Shown: piece by piece, positions 37,529-46,714 of the stretch
How the letters are laid out: every line of letters begins with the position of its first letter
Position numbering within the stretch: position 1 is the stretch's first letter
From: Pseudogymnoascus destructans
Lineage: Eukaryota; Ascomycota; Leotiomycetes; Thelebolales; Thelebolaceae
Direction: 5' to 3'
Length of the DNA: 64,000 nt
NCBI RefSeq assembly: GCF_001641265.1
Contig: NW_020167528.1
Coordinates: forward strand, 124,001-188,000
Program-made: the position numbers and the translations under genes
Notes under the pieces: model-generated
What the model saw: only the letters and a program-made list of their open reading frames with translations
Told to the model about the DNA's origin: nothing
Database searches by the model: none

Positions 37529-39040
37529 GACAGGTGTTGAAAGCAAAAATCTTCACGAAGCTAGTTATCAGACAAGCCTTCCATCACATACGGATGCACC
37601 CCGACTCGGAAGAGTACATGACCTTTCGGACTCGCTATGGATCTTATAAGTGCAAAGTGCTGCTGTTTGGACTAACAAACGGTCCCGCAACCTATCAGCG
37701 GTATATGAATGACGTCCTGATGCAATACTTAGATGACTTCTGTACCGCATACTTAGACAACATCCTAATCTATTCAGAGGACCCTACGGAACACATAGAG
37801 CATGTGCATAAGGTCCTACAGTGTCTCCGAGAAGCTGGACTCCAAGCCGATTTGAATAAATGTGAGTTCAACGTCACCAGGACAAAATACTTGGGTTACG
37901 TTCTCACTACCTCCAGTGTCGAAGTGGACCCTGACAAAATTGAACCCCTTCGTAACTGGATCTGACCGACCACTGTTACGGGTGTGAAGTCCTACCTGGG
38001 ATTCTGTGGCTTCTATAGACAATTCATTCACAATTTTGGCAAAATAGCAAAGCCCCTCACCACCATCACTAGTCCCTCGGAGCCGTTCCGATGGACAGAC
38101 GAATGCGAGGCTGCTTTTGAGGAATTGCGCCGGCAACTCCTAGCAGTACAGGCACTTCACCACTTCAACCCCAAATTGCCTACGAAGCTGGAGACAGATT
38201 CCTCCGATTGAGTCGTAACTGGTGTCCTCTCTCAAGAACACCCTGACAAGCGATGGTACCCCGTAAGCTTTTACAGTCATGTCCTATCCGGACATGAGAT
38301 CAACTGGGAGATCCATGACAAGGAACTATTCGCAATAGTAAAGGCCTTCGGAAAATGGAGGCCCGAGTTGGCTTCGGTGCGCCACTGAGTCGACGTTTAC
38401 ACTGACCACCGTTCGCTGGAATATTTCATTTCTACCAAGGTTCTCACCGTGAAGCAGGTTCACTGGATGGAACTACTCTCTGACTTCAACTTCTGCATTA
38501 CGTACACTGTGGGCAAGAATAACCAGAAGGCAGATATTCTGAGCCGAAGAGACCAAGACCTGGTAACGCAGCAGAAAGTCAAGCTTGATAGTAGGGCGAG
38601 GGTATTGTTAGGTCCAAGCCGCCTGCACCCCCAAATCAGCACTGAACTCGCCGAGAGCTATATAGCATCCATTAATTCAATGGACACCCCCAAGCCCCAG
38701 ATGCCTTTCGATTTAATAGAGGCTTTATGTGAGGACAACAGAGAGTCACATGCGAAACACCCCCTACCTGACGGGTTCACGTTGAACGTCCGGCTTCTTC
38801 TATACAAAGGCCGGCTATGTGTGAACTGTCACACAGAGCTATGTACGAAACTAATCCGAGAAGCGCACGACCAGGTGTCGGTGGCACATCCTAGCGGCCG
38901 GAACCTACCAATTGATTGCCCCGAAGTACCACTGGGTCAGAATGGAAGCGGATTGTCTGCGCTATGTGAGGAATTGTGTGACATGTCGGCTGTCTCATAC
39001 CAATGTCACCAAGCAACAAGGATAACTGGACCAAACTCAT
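37529..39040 (+). pseudogene. gypsy pol remnant (GYP-2), RT to integrase
   Basis: Begins inside RT (IFTKLVIRQAFHHIRMHP) with LLFGLTNGPATYQRYMND and AYLDNILIYS, where the second catalytic Asp of the usual DD pair is Asn. TGA codons interrupt at 37963-37965, 38209-38211 and near 38386. RNase H follows (VYTDHRSLEYF, ADILSRR), then the integrase zinc region (LLYKGRLCVN, EAHDQ, CVTC-type part out of frame), ending at LTR-D3. The element cannot be active. The 5' part of pol is missing at the GYP-1 junction. Confidence 0.88.
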
Positions 39041-39439
39041 TGTAATGCTGACTTCTAAACGATAGAAGACACAGAGGTTTCTTGTGTAAGGTTGACTTGA
39101 CAGAGGAGGCAGGGGATTAGACACAAAGGCTTTTCCAAGTAACACGTTACAGTATTGTAAAGAATACTATATTGAGTTGAGCACAAAGCTCCTATCTAAG
39201 GAAATACTATCTACTTATATAGTGGCGTCGTGCCTCATGGGTAATCTGGATAGTTGGCGGATAGCTAGATATTCAGGATAGTTCATGGATAGCTCAACTA
39301 TCCAATATCCACTAGTTTCTGCAACTATCCATTAGCCCCATCACATGGCAGCCTACCCTGCTTGCCCCCTGTGACTCACACGTCACGTTACTAGGCCCTG
39401 GTCCTGTAACCATGACATCACATTACCATAGCCGTAACA
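39041..39439 (+). mobile_element. LTR family D (copy D3), no TSD
   Basis: 399 bp from TGTAATGCTGACTTC to TAGCCGTAACA. The left flank is GYP-2 integrase (CTCAT) and the right flank is an LTR-B fragment (TAGAC). Sequence between integrase and LTR-B was lost at this point. Confidence 0.88.
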
Positions 39440-39524
39440 TAGACCTATAGGATAGCATCCGTTTAGCCTCTGACTCGCACTCTCATATGCTATTACTGTG
39501 AGCTGGGTGCCCTGTGTCCTTACA
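39440..39524 (-). mobile_element. LTR family B fragment (copy B4), probable right end of GYP-2
   Basis: 85 bp equal to the terminal part of LTR-B in the same orientation as B3, ending GTGTCCTTACA. Together with B3 it brackets the GYP-2 pieces. It lies against a Tc1/mariner-type transposase remnant. Confidence 0.8.
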
Positions 39525-39539
39525 TGTGAAGCAACTCGT

Positions 39540-41313
39540 GCCTTTTTCCATTTGCTTTTGCCATTCCGAATATGTGCATTTAGATTCCATATCTGTACTC
39601 AAGAGTTCCAACTGTTGTTGCTCTAACAAGTTCATTCTCTGCTTTTGATTTCCAATATGCATTTATCTCTCGTAGTTTCTGCACATGTATCTGCTTCTCT
39701 TCTATACTTTCGGGAATCCATGAACGAGAAGGGCGTAAGATAGAGGTTTCTGAACTCATTGCTCCCCAAAACATAACTTGAAATAAAGATTTCTTCTGTT
39801 GAATTGCCATGCTCTCTGCTGTTTGACCCCGTTGAACTGTTATCTGTCGTTTCTTATGTGGATTCCCTCCGAAATTGATATATGATTCGTCTGAGAAAAT
39901 AAAAATTGATCCAGCTTCAAGTTCAGATAGTGCCCATTTGCAGAATTTCCATCGTACTGAAGGAATGATATTATCCAAGTAGGGCTTGAGGCAGATGTTT
40001 TCCCGTACAATAGGTTGTGGAATTTCAACGCAACTCGTTCGACAATTGATCGTGCGTAGGGTAGATTTTCCTTATTAATAACTTGTTCAAAAGTGTCAAA
40101 TGGATTTGCAAGTAGCAAAGATTGTATGCGTAGTGACTCTTCAGAATCCTTTTGAATTGTCTGTGGTCTTCCGCTTCATGGCTTTGATTCGAGGTGTTGG
40201 AGAAGGTTGTGAATTTCAGTATTCTGTCATACTGACATTCGTTGCACTCAGTTTGCTATCAAACTCAAGAGCAAACTTAGAAATCTCCTCCTCAAACCTA
40301 CAAGTCACCATACATATCTTGGCTTATCACACCAACAACAGAAGCAATACTACTCAACGATTGCTGCAAACTCTTCTACTACATCTGTTTTATGCTACAT
40401 ACATCACGGCATATCATTTGGACACTCATTGAACAAGTTATTAAGAAAATCTCCTCCTTAAGGGGGTGGGCCAATACTACCACATGGCATATCTCTACCA
40501 ACTAGAGGCCTAGGAACATGAACGATAGCTCTAGAAGCTTCTACAACCCTCTATGATTCATTACACGTCATTGCTCCTTAGTTACCCACAAGATTGGTTA
40601 AGTTATGACATAATTTGTCTATAGGTACTCTGACCTTGGACCTCCTTTTCACTTCCTATAGGCTAGGAACCCAAGAGATGGTTCTATGGGATTCTCTTAC
40701 GTTCACTACATGATTAGCAAGCTAGTTGTGGGTCGCACTTGATTTCTAATACATTTACCAAGCCTGGTTAGTCATGGAAAGTCATGGAAAATGAGAGAAC
40801 TACACTCCTTTGGCATAAATAGGATTGCCCTTTCCTTAAGAAAGGGCAAGCAGGCAATACAGTAAATCGACTATCACATACTTCCACGTCTTTTACAAGC
40901 TTCCAAGCATTGATCTTGTTATTCTCTGTTTTTGAAAAGTCAGTGAGGTGCTAACCTCTGACTTACCCCTGAGTTCTCAAACTCAACATTTGTTGCAACT
41001 TGTCTAAACCACTTCACCACATCATACACCTGATTGCTGCGTTGTGGAATAGTCTAAGCTACAACCCTTTGGCTCTGTTTCCTAAGACAGTGTGTTGTCT
41101 TAGTAAATTCATCCCTTCCTTGGGTGGCTAGATTCTCATATCTGGTGCACCCACCATTACATATTCCCTGCCCTTTTAACAGTTTGGTGCCATATATATG
41201 CAATAGAGTCAGCTGAGATTCCAAGCTTCTTTTCAATCTCTCCATATGATGCGTTCATGTATACACGCAAGGTAATAATTGCAGCACGTAGTGGTATTGA
41301 GATTTCAGCCATT
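39540..41313 (-). pseudogene. Tc1/mariner-type transposase, split by LTR-A4
   Basis: The N-terminus at 41313 (MAEISIPLRAAIITLRVYMN, then GEIEKKLGISADSIAYIW) is an HTH domain. After LTR-A4 the protein continues below 40224 through SGRPQT-like and helical sequence (PFDTFEQVIN, ARSIVERVALKFHNLL), then WALSELEAGSIFIFSDESYI with the first catalytic Asp, and VMFWGAMSSE. At least one stop and one frame change are present, and the C-terminal catalytic region is truncated near LTR-B4. GSIFIFSDESYINFGG is the typical catalytic start of fungal Tc1/mariner proteins. Confidence 0.82.
40225..41161 (-). mobile_element. solo LTR, family A (copy A4), TSD TATTC
   Basis: 937 bp from TGTCATACTGAC to CCACCATTACA, with TATTC at 40220-40224 and 41162-41166. 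It contains roughly 95 bp (about 40365-40465) absent from the other copies, and a second small extra piece near 40708-40750. It splits the transposase after its HTH. Confidence 0.93.
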
Positions 41314-41320
41314 GTTGAGC

Positions 41321-42350
41321 ATTACTTCATTGCTTCATTCACTCTCATATTCTATGCGTGTACATTTTCTTTGTACTCGGGTACAAGTACATGGTGCTTG
41401 GTAGATTCCTACAATCTAATTGGCTGTTGTGCACAGACCCTGTGGAAACTTTTGGGCCGCACGAGTATAACGCTGCACCACACCTCTTGGAAAGAGGTGT
41501 GGCCCCCGAAGCGAGAGTTCTCGCGGGAGGTGTAGCCGCACGATTAATTGTTAGGTTTTTAATCCACTTCAGAAGTATCTGTTCTTGCGCGCCTAATAAA
41601 TTCTGCTGTTTTCTAGCAGGCTTAGGAGCGTGTTAAACCTCCATTGATACATCGCGTCACTGAACTCTTCGGCAGCCCTAGCACTTTCTTAGCGTGAGAT
41701 GCACTCTTATACTTCTTAGATTAGACGTCTAATACTACCTAGGCTATTAAAGTTTCACGCTTAGCAACACCTAGGCTTTTACAGCGAACCATTGTTAAGT
41801 TATTTACAGTTATCAGAAGTCGGCGGGGTAAATTCACCGCGTTACGCCATCCCCCGCGTTACGCCATGACTTACGTTACTCATAAATATCACCGAATACC
41901 TAAAGTATTCGGGGACTCATCGAATACTACTTAGAGCGAGTACTACTCGGGCAACACTGATTATTATGATTATTTGTGCTAACCCTGAATACTCGTAATC
42001 CCCGCCGAGCCGCAAGCATCCAACAATATCCCACGCGTTCGCAAAGCGGTGATCATATCTCAGCTCCTTAATAGCCGAGAAATACGTTATGCCGATGCTC
42101 CCTACGAAGAAACCGTGGGCTGTTGAGAAATTGAGCAGGAGTGGAACCGATGAAGCCAAGCCCCAAAGTATCCAAAAACTCACACACGAGAACATCACGG
42201 GAGCTCGCTCCTGTAGTACTCCTGGACCGGGAACTCCGCCTTCGGCTGATCCGTGTAGGTCACCGGCAGTTCCGTTGGGCCCTGAGCGGCGGGTGCGGGG
42301 TTGTTTGGGGCGCTACTATACTGCTGGTCCTTTTGTGCTGTCCGCGTCCT
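41321..42350. other. intergenic edge of the transposon block, with hairpins
   Basis: No gene accepted. 41478-41502 is an 11-bp perfect stem with a 3-nt loop (CCACACCTCTT / AAGAGGTGTGG), followed by GCGAGA-GT-TCTCGC. CGCGTTACGCCAT occurs twice near 41838-41868. The right part may hold the 3' end of the next gene. Confidence 0.5.
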
Positions 42351-42920
42351 CTAGAAGAACGCTGCTAATCCGACGAGAGCAAGTCCGGCCACGCCAGCAA
42401 CACCACCACCGGCAATGGCACCGGTGTTTACAGACTTCTTCGCGCTTGTCGTTGAATCTGGCGACCCGGTCCCGGACCCGCCGGCCCCAGGTGAGGTGGG
42501 ATCCGCATTGCTCCCGGTTGTTGTGGGTGAGGCTGGCGCTGTAACCTTCAGAGATCGGTCGGTTTTGAAAATAGCCTCCAGTACTGGGTCGCCCCAGACC
42601 TTCGGGTAGCCGGTGTTCTCGTTGTAGTAGTTGTTGACGACGTCCGGTCTCTCGTGTGCCTTCGCATTCGCATCATAGTCATCGGCCCAAGTCAGAGCTG
42701 TGAGGTCGAGGATTTCCGAAGAGATCATCTGTCGCCTGTTGTGCTTTCCGATAGACGCTGGGGCGATGGTTTCGCAGGTGTGGGATGTGCAGATGTCGGC
42801 TGGCTGGGGGGCCTCGATCCAATGGGGAGGAACGATTGTTAGCATGAGAGAATGAAAGGAAAAAGAAAAAGGCAAAGAATAAGCTGGCTCATTACTTCGG
42901 CCTGTTTCCAACACATGCAC
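42351..42920 (-). CDS. C-terminal part of a probable surface protein, unrecognised
   Basis: Minus-strand frame of up to 189 codons. The reliable part starts after a possible acceptor (CCCCCCAG) near 42805: ADICTSHTCETIAPAS, then ALTWADDYDANAKAHERPDV and NNYYNENTGYPKVWGDPVLE. A Thr/Ser/Pro/Gly-rich linker follows, then a hydrophobic C-terminus (GAIAGGGVAGVAGLALVGLA) that fits a membrane anchor or GPI signal. A CTAAC branch-like site and a GTAATG donor lie just upstream, so earlier exons are expected but not found; the gene may be truncated at the transposon border. Family not recognised. Confidence 0.5.
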   Translation of the reverse strand: MHVLETGRSNEPAYSLPFSFSFHSLMLTIVPPHWIEAPQPADICTSHTCETIAPASIGKHNRRQMISSEILDLTALTWADDYDANAKAHERPDVVNNYYNENTGYPKVWGDPVLEAIFKTDRSLKVTAPASPTTTGSNADPTSPGAGGSGTGSPDSTTSAKKSVNTGAIAGGGVAGVAGLALVGLAAFF

Positions 42921-43205
42921 TATGCATCAGCAGGAAAGACATCCATGCCCATGAAACAGAAAATGAATTACTCTCCTCCGAATCACCTTTTAAAACCTCC
43001 CACCCCAGCCTCCGTCGACGATTTCAGCGAGGAAAAGAAAAGTATAACAAGACAGAAGAAACACCCACCACCTTCTCCCCAGCTCCAGCAACCTCGTTTC
43101 CAGGTAAGAAAAGCACACAAACGCACATCACCAGGTAAGTATACCACTCTACCCCCGAAAACAACCACACACCACACCACACCACACCACAGCCAGCGAG
43201 CCAAA

Positions 43206-43556
43206 ATGTGCTACCACCGCCGCCTCCACTTCATCCTCTGCAACCACGTCTACGACCTCGAAATCGTGCGTCCCTGCTCCCTCCCCCCCTCAGCCACTGG
43301 GTCGTCCCGCAGCTCTCCATCATCATCGCGTACGGGGGGTTCAGCTTCGTGGGATCCAGCCTTGACGCCCAGCATGCCCACCGCGCGCTGCTATCCGATG
43401 TCACATCCGTTGACGACGTATAAAGTGCGCAGGTTGTGCGAGGCGTGTGCTGTGAGGAGGGCGAGGATGGATAAGCGGGTTAGAGAGGTTAGGGAGGGGT
43501 TAGAGGGGGTGAGGGGGTTGATGGAGGAGAAGGGGTGGATGGGAGAGGGGGTTTGA
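43206..43556 (+). CDS. small cysteine-containing protein, unrecognised
   Basis: 116 codons from MCYHRRLHFILCNHVYDLEI. Cysteines in CYHRR...LCNH, RPC, RCY and LCEAC pairs could bind a metal. The last third is Arg/Glu-rich and helical (RRARMDKRVREVREGLEGVR). Similar short fungal proteins starting MCY are known to me only as uncharacterised. The end lies inside a G-rich minisatellite, so the C-terminus may vary between strains. A small intron in the low-complexity middle cannot be excluded. Confidence 0.5.
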   Translation: MCYHRRLHFILCNHVYDLEIVRPCSLPPSATGSSRSSPSSSRTGGSASWDPALTPSMPTARCYPMSHPLTTYKVRRLCEACAVRRARMDKRVREVREGLEGVRGLMEEKGWMGEGV

Positions 43557-43735
43557 TGGGGGAGAGGGGGTGGGTGGATGGAGGAGAGGGGATGGGTGGA
43601 TGGGGGAGGGGGTGGATGGGAGAGGTGGATGGGGGAGGTGGATGGGGGAGGGGGGAGAGGGGGTGGATGGAGGAGAGGGGGTGGCTGGATGGTAGAGGGG
43701 GTGGATGGGAGAGGTGGATGGGAGAGAGGCGGAGT
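43490..43735 (+). repeat. G-rich minisatellite
   Basis: Irregular tandem units built from GGATGGGAGAGG and GAGGGGGTGGATGG. One strand is almost without C, giving extreme strand asymmetry and many runs of three or more G that could form G-quadruplexes. It overlaps the 3' end of the preceding small gene. Confidence 0.9.
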
Positions 43736-44347
43736 ACTCGTACAGTACTGTACCACCTTCCTGCAAGGCTAGCCTCATCTCTGCCAAGCCACCAGCCAGC
43801 CCGCGCTAGGCCCAACCCAGCAGGTCGTTGCTGGCGCCGGTCACACTACCACTAACTAGGCCTAAAGCGACCAGAGACAGGCTCAACGGGCGTCAACAGG
43901 GGTCAACGGGGCCAAGGCCAACGTGGCTGTTGTGGCCAATTGGAGGGGAGATGGTGGGGGAGAAGGGAAGGCTGAGAAAAGAGTAGCTGGAGGTACTTGA
44001 CATGGAGTAATGAGATACGCACATACCAATGTACCCCAAACCAACCCGCCAGAAATAAATATCTCTTCCGCCCACCCCCCCACCTGAGCATCCTTTCCTA
44101 TAACTCCTATCGCGTCCCGTTGACCCATCCCTCTACGCCCTCCTCCTCCTCCTCCTCTTCCTCCTCCACTTCCTCCCTTCCTCCTCCTCTTCCTCCTCCT
44201 CTTTCTCCTCCCTCTCCCCAACGCGCTTTGCCCTCAGTCCAGTCTCTCTCGCTGCCAACAAGATCCCGCCCGCATCTACCAAGGTCGAGCCACTTGATTC
44301 CCACAGCTCTGCTGTGCATTTCAACATCCCCCCAAGAAGTCGCAGCA
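43557..44347. promoter_or_regulatory. upstream region of the permease gene with CT-rich tract
   Basis: 44137-44222 is almost pure pyrimidine on the coding strand (CCTCCTCCTCTTCC-type units), about 125 bp before the start codon. Such CT-rich tracts are common just upstream of transcription starts in filamentous fungi. No other gene seen. Confidence 0.6.
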
Positions 44348-46396
44348 ATGGCGCACCACAACGAGAACATCGTCACTGCCGAGGGCGCATCCGACGAGAC
44401 CAAGATCGGATACAGCGAGGAGAAGGAGGACACCCTTCCCCACGGCACCGTCGCTGACGACGACCCCAACCACCATCTGCACCGCGGCCTCAAGTCGCGC
44501 CAGATTTCCATGATAGCCATTGGTGGTGCCATTGGCACGGGCTTGATTATCGGAACGTACGTGATCCCCCCAGCCCAGCGATTCCCAGCGATTCCCTCAG
44601 CCATTTCCCCCGTCCCAGCCACCCAGCATCGTCGCCCACTCACGATTAGAGTGCATCAAGCCATGAGTTGGTGGCGGTGCCATGCCGCCACCAACTACGC
44701 CGCACCCCGCTTGCCAAGAGGCCAAGAGACCAAGAGCTGACCAACGTTACGCTACAGGGGACAAGCACTCGTGAATGCCGGTCCGGGTTCGCTTCTCATC
44801 GCCTACGCTGCCGTCGGCGTTCTCGTATATATGGTTATGGCGGCTCTGGGCGAGATGGCAGCGTGGCTGCCGCTCGCATCGGGGTTCACTGGTTATGCAC
44901 ATCGCTTCGTTGACCCTGCGCTGGGCTTCTCTCTCGGCTGGACTTACTGGTTCAAGGTGAGACGAACTCTTGAAAAACTGCCTGTCGCGCTAGCGCTAAT
45001 GCGTCGTTTTTAGTACATCATCGTGACCCCGAACAATTTGACAGCCACGGCACTCGTCATCAAATACTGGGTGCCACCGGAGAAGGTCAACCCAGGTGTT
45101 TTTATCGCCATTTTCCTCGTTGCGATCGTGCTGATCAACTACTTTGGCGTCAAATTCTTTGGTGAATTCGAATTCTGGCTTTCCAGTATCAAGGTCACCG
45201 TCATCCTCGGTCTCATCCTGCTCAGTCTCGTCCTCGCCTGCGGCGGCGGCCCCGAAGGGGACCCCAAGGGATTCCGCTACTGGCACCACCCCGGCGCATT
45301 CAAGCCGTACGCCGACGTCCATGGCGTCAGCAGACCCGCGGCGCAATTCATCGCGTTCTGGTCCTGCCTGACCACCGCGGTTTTTGCGTACCTTGGCATG
45401 GAACTTGTCGGCGTCACGGTCGGAGAGGCGCAGAACCCGCGCAAGGTCATCCCCCGCGCCATCAAGCTCACCTTCTACCGTATCCTGCTCTTCTACGTCG
45501 TGCTCGTCTTCCTCCTCGGCATGATCCTGCCTTACGACAACAAGGAGCTCATCGCGGCCACCTCGGAGTCTACGTCGGCTGCCGCGTCGCCTTTCGTTGT
45601 CGCCATCCAGATCAGCGGCATCAAGGTCCTCCCTGCGCTCCTTAACGCCTGTATCCTCATTTTCGTCTTCTCCGCTGCCAACTCCGGTATGTTCATCCCC
45701 AAATAAATACATCCTACATCTCACTAACCCCCTTTAGATCTCTACATTGCATCCCGAACTCTCTACGGTCTCGCAGTCGAGGGCAACGCCCCCAAGATCT
45801 TCGCCCGCACCGATCGCCGTGGTGTCCCCATCTACGCGCTCGGTCTGTCCTCGCTCTTCTGCCTCCTCGCCTTCCTGAGCGTCGACACCTCCTCCATGAC
45901 CGTCTTCAAGTACTTCGTCAACCTCGTCACCATCTTCGGTCTCCTGACCTGGATCTCCATCCTAGTCTCCCACATCTGCTTCGTTCGCGCCCGCCGCGCC
46001 CAAAACGTCCCCGACAGCGCCATGGCCTTTGTCTCCCCCGGCGGAGTCTGGGGCTCGTACATCAGTCTCGGCTTCTGTTGCCTTATCGCCATCTTTAAGG
46101 GCTTCAACTACTTCCTGCCCAAGCACACTGGCAAGAGCGCGTACGGCGACTGGGACTACAAGAACTTCATCACTGCGTACCTGGGCATCCCGCTGTACCT
46201 CATCATGATCTTCGGGTACAAGTTCATCATGAAGAGCGAGGGCGTGCGTCCGGAGACTGCGGATCTGTACAGCGGGAAGGCGCGCATCGATGAGGAGGAG
46301 CTGGAGTATCTTGCGGCGGAGAAGGCGAGGAATGGAGGGAAGGAGGAGACGAAGTGGGGACGCATTTACAGGCGGACTATTGGCACGATCTTTTAA
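44348..46396 (+). CDS. amino-acid permease (APC superfamily, fungal YAT type)
   Basis: Four exons: 44348-44556, 44758-44956, 45014-45686 and 45738-46396, with GT-AG introns, give 579 residues. A hydrophilic N-terminus precedes SRQISMIAIGGAIGTGLIIG (TM1 with the family GTG loop). About 12 membrane spans follow, with LGEMAAWLPLASGFTGYA, the ELVGVTVGEAQNPRKVIPRA signature after TM6, and ASRTLYGLAVEGNAPK (~330-350). The soluble C-tail ends GRIYRRTIGTIF. Such proteins import amino acids across the plasma membrane by proton symport. Substrate cannot be told from sequence; the type is close to general or basic amino-acid permeases. Confidence 0.92.
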
Positions 46397-46714
46397 GCCC
46401 TGCTTTTTTAAGATGGTGTGTATTTTATGATCATGTTTTTTTGTCTGTAGCGTGAAGATTGGGGTGGGTAAGGTAGGGGGGAGGAAGTATGTATGTAGCA
46501 TGGATACCCAGACCGCGGAGGACGCGGGAGATCTAAATTTTACCATTTATTAACTCGCGCTTTGGCGCGGGGATATTACTTTGAGTCTCTGGTGCGACTT
46601 GTGATTTATGTGTAGTGAAGTGAAGTAAATCGAGGAGATGCCGGTCGTCCTAGCCACTTTAGTCTATAGAAGAAGCAAAGCGCTGCCACATAGAAATAGG
46701 TAGTAACAGTACAA
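46397..46714. other. 3' region of the permease gene, hAT target side
   Basis: Holds the permease transcript end. No gene seen. Its last 8 bp (46707-46714, CAGTACAA) are the target duplicated by the hAT element. Confidence 0.5.

Noticed and set aside
43391..43815. Long Pro/Ser/His-rich minus-strand frames
   Set aside because: They are translations of the G-rich minisatellite read backwards; simple repeats give open frames without selection.
44107..44643. Minus-strand frame of 178 codons with long Glu/Arg runs
   Set aside because: Antisense of the CT-rich promoter tract and first exon of the permease; low-complexity artefact.
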